Positions 62,830-64,000 of a DNA stretch of 64,000 nucleotides are shown piece by piece. Position 1 is the first letter of the stretch; each line of letters begins with the position of its first letter. Origin of the DNA: Epiperipatus broadwayi. Lineage: Eukaryota; Onychophora; Udeonychophora; Euonychophora; Peripatidae. The translations under genes were made by a program, and so were the position numbers. The notes under the pieces are model-generated. The model was not told the origin of the DNA. It saw only the letters and a list, made by a program, of their open reading frames with translations, and ran no database searches. The stretch lies in NCBI GenBank assembly GCA_028023455.1, contig JAQFVV010006335.1, forward strand, positions 1,906,412 through 1,970,411, written 5' to 3'.

Positions 62830-64000
62830 GCTAGATCAGAAAATAATTTGATTAAAACTAGATCACATATTACCAAAAAAAATCAATTATCAGATCTAAA
62901 AAAATACACATTAATCCTTATAAATCTAGAAATACTATTACTTATCTACAACAAAATTTAGAAGATGATTCATTACTACTACTCGAGAATAAACAAAATT
63001 TAAGTAACGTAAGTGAAGCTTAGCTCTGGATTCTAAAAGAGTGACTCGTAATATTTGCATAATAAACAAAAAAAAGAAAAGCACTTCAGAAGCATCAAAT
63101 AGCTATGTTACAAAACCAAACCATAGTTTAAATCAACATTCAACACAAAATAACTTAACAGATTCACTAAAATTAATTACTATCAATTTCCCTGAAAAAT
63201 CGGAAAAGTATAGCCCAAGAAATAACATTAGCTTTATTACAGATAATGTAATACACCTACTTCAACATGTTTCAAAATGTAATAGCTTACTCCCTGTGAA
63301 TATGAAAAGTTCAGATTCAGATGATACAAATAAAATATCTGCTAATACAAATGTATGTGAAACTAAACCTAAAACCCCCAAAATTAAAAAATAGGTAATA
63401 GAAAAGCCTACCTACACCAATCAGGTCCCAAAGTTTTCTGCTGGATCTGATATTAATACTTCAGAAGACATATTTTTCTTTAGTTTGGTCGAAACCAAAG
63501 ACTCCTGATAAAAGCCAGTCTATCAGCTCTTATAATGAATCAAATGTCCGAAGCTCAGAACAAAGCACTAATGATTTTAAAGATTACATTGCAGCAAATA
63601 TAAGCACAGAAGAAAAAGGCTTAAATAATTTCCAGACTCCATAACCCATTATATATACAGAAAATAAAGAAGAAAATTTAATAAACAATCAATATTACAA
63701 GTCCTCAAATATACAAATTAATTCTAACACTAAAAATGAAAAAAAAAAGATATCTGAGGCACTAAAGTCCCCTTAGAACTTCACAAAAGGAAGCAAAGTT
63801 ACTCTCAAAGTCTACCGTAGCTCTTTCAAACCTAAAAACAGTACTATCTCTCAGAAAATACACACAAGAACAAACAAATGCTGAACATAATCACCAAATA
63901 AATCCTACATATGCTAATATAACTAAAATAGGATTGATACAGCTCACTAACACAAATATAAACTCAACTAAAAATATGATAATTCCAATTATCTCTCAGC
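62830..64000 (+). pseudogene. Probable LINE ORF1 remnant, cut by window end
   Basis: From an ATG near 62830 (MARSENNLIKTRS) the plus strand gives coding-like segments of polar, Ser/Asn/Lys-rich protein in changing frames: TYLQQNLEDD, the open frame 63041-63394, SYNESNVRSSEQSTND and, near 63910, INPTYANITKIG. The last block resembles the TYANVAK motif of the LINE ORF1 at 41783-43534. At least three frameshifts or stops occur. An endonuclease/RT should follow beyond the window. It may instead be another Asn-rich gag-like protein. Confidence 0.4.

Overview
The window is a stretch of strongly AT-rich animal DNA (about three quarters A+T by eye). It shows no operons and no convincing host gene. 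It is dominated by non-LTR retrotransposons, Penelope-like elements (PLEs), palindromic repeats and very long microsatellites of the (TA)n and (ATT)n type. The combination of RTE-clade LINEs, an L1/Tx1-type LINE and PLEs encoding GIY-YIG endonucleases fits an invertebrate metazoan with a repeat-rich genome. I cannot name the species.

Layout. About 690-5420 (minus strand) is an old, decayed L1/Tx1-type LINE. About 6070-9025 (plus) is a decayed RTE-clade LINE ending in a GATGAT tail. 9.3-11.4 kb holds short local tandem duplications. 16.64-18.13 kb (plus) is a PLE fragment (RT plus GIY-YIG, one in-frame stop). 19.26-19.44 kb is a long (ATT)n array. 20.44-23.26 kb and 49.35-52.25 kb are two diverged copies of a 2.8 kb repeat. 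29.43-30.25 kb is a second RTE fragment. 30.27-35.53 kb is a cluster of inverted-repeat elements: a 93 bp-arm hairpin, a 208 bp-arm near-perfect palindrome, a 2.34 kb element with about 890 bp inverted arms whose centre holds a heat-shock-element/TATA promoter-like block, and a 240 bp element that contains a sequence folding as a complete hammerhead ribozyme core. 37.98-43.74 kb (minus) is a recent L1/Tx1-type LINE with intact ORF1 and a lightly broken ORF2, lying exactly between two (ATT)n arrays. 54.76-55.90 kb is a short PLE with a 13 bp target-site duplication, inverted flanks, a tRNA-like module and a hammerhead-like motif; a diverged copy of its end lies at 57.82-58.12 kb. Two related hairpin retroposons (50.75-50.94 and 53.66-53.88 kb) have clear target-site duplications. 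About 62.8-64.0 kb looks like the 5' part of another LINE ORF1, cut by the window end.

How the parts relate. The autonomous elements (LINEs, PLEs) supply endonuclease and reverse transcriptase. Several small palindromic elements share the CTGANGA-hairpin-GAAA pattern known from PLE-associated hammerhead ribozymes, so part of the palindrome cluster may be PLE-derived. The only host-gene candidate is a 61-codon minus-strand frame at 61138-61323 with a CCAAT/TATA arrangement upstream, and that is weak.
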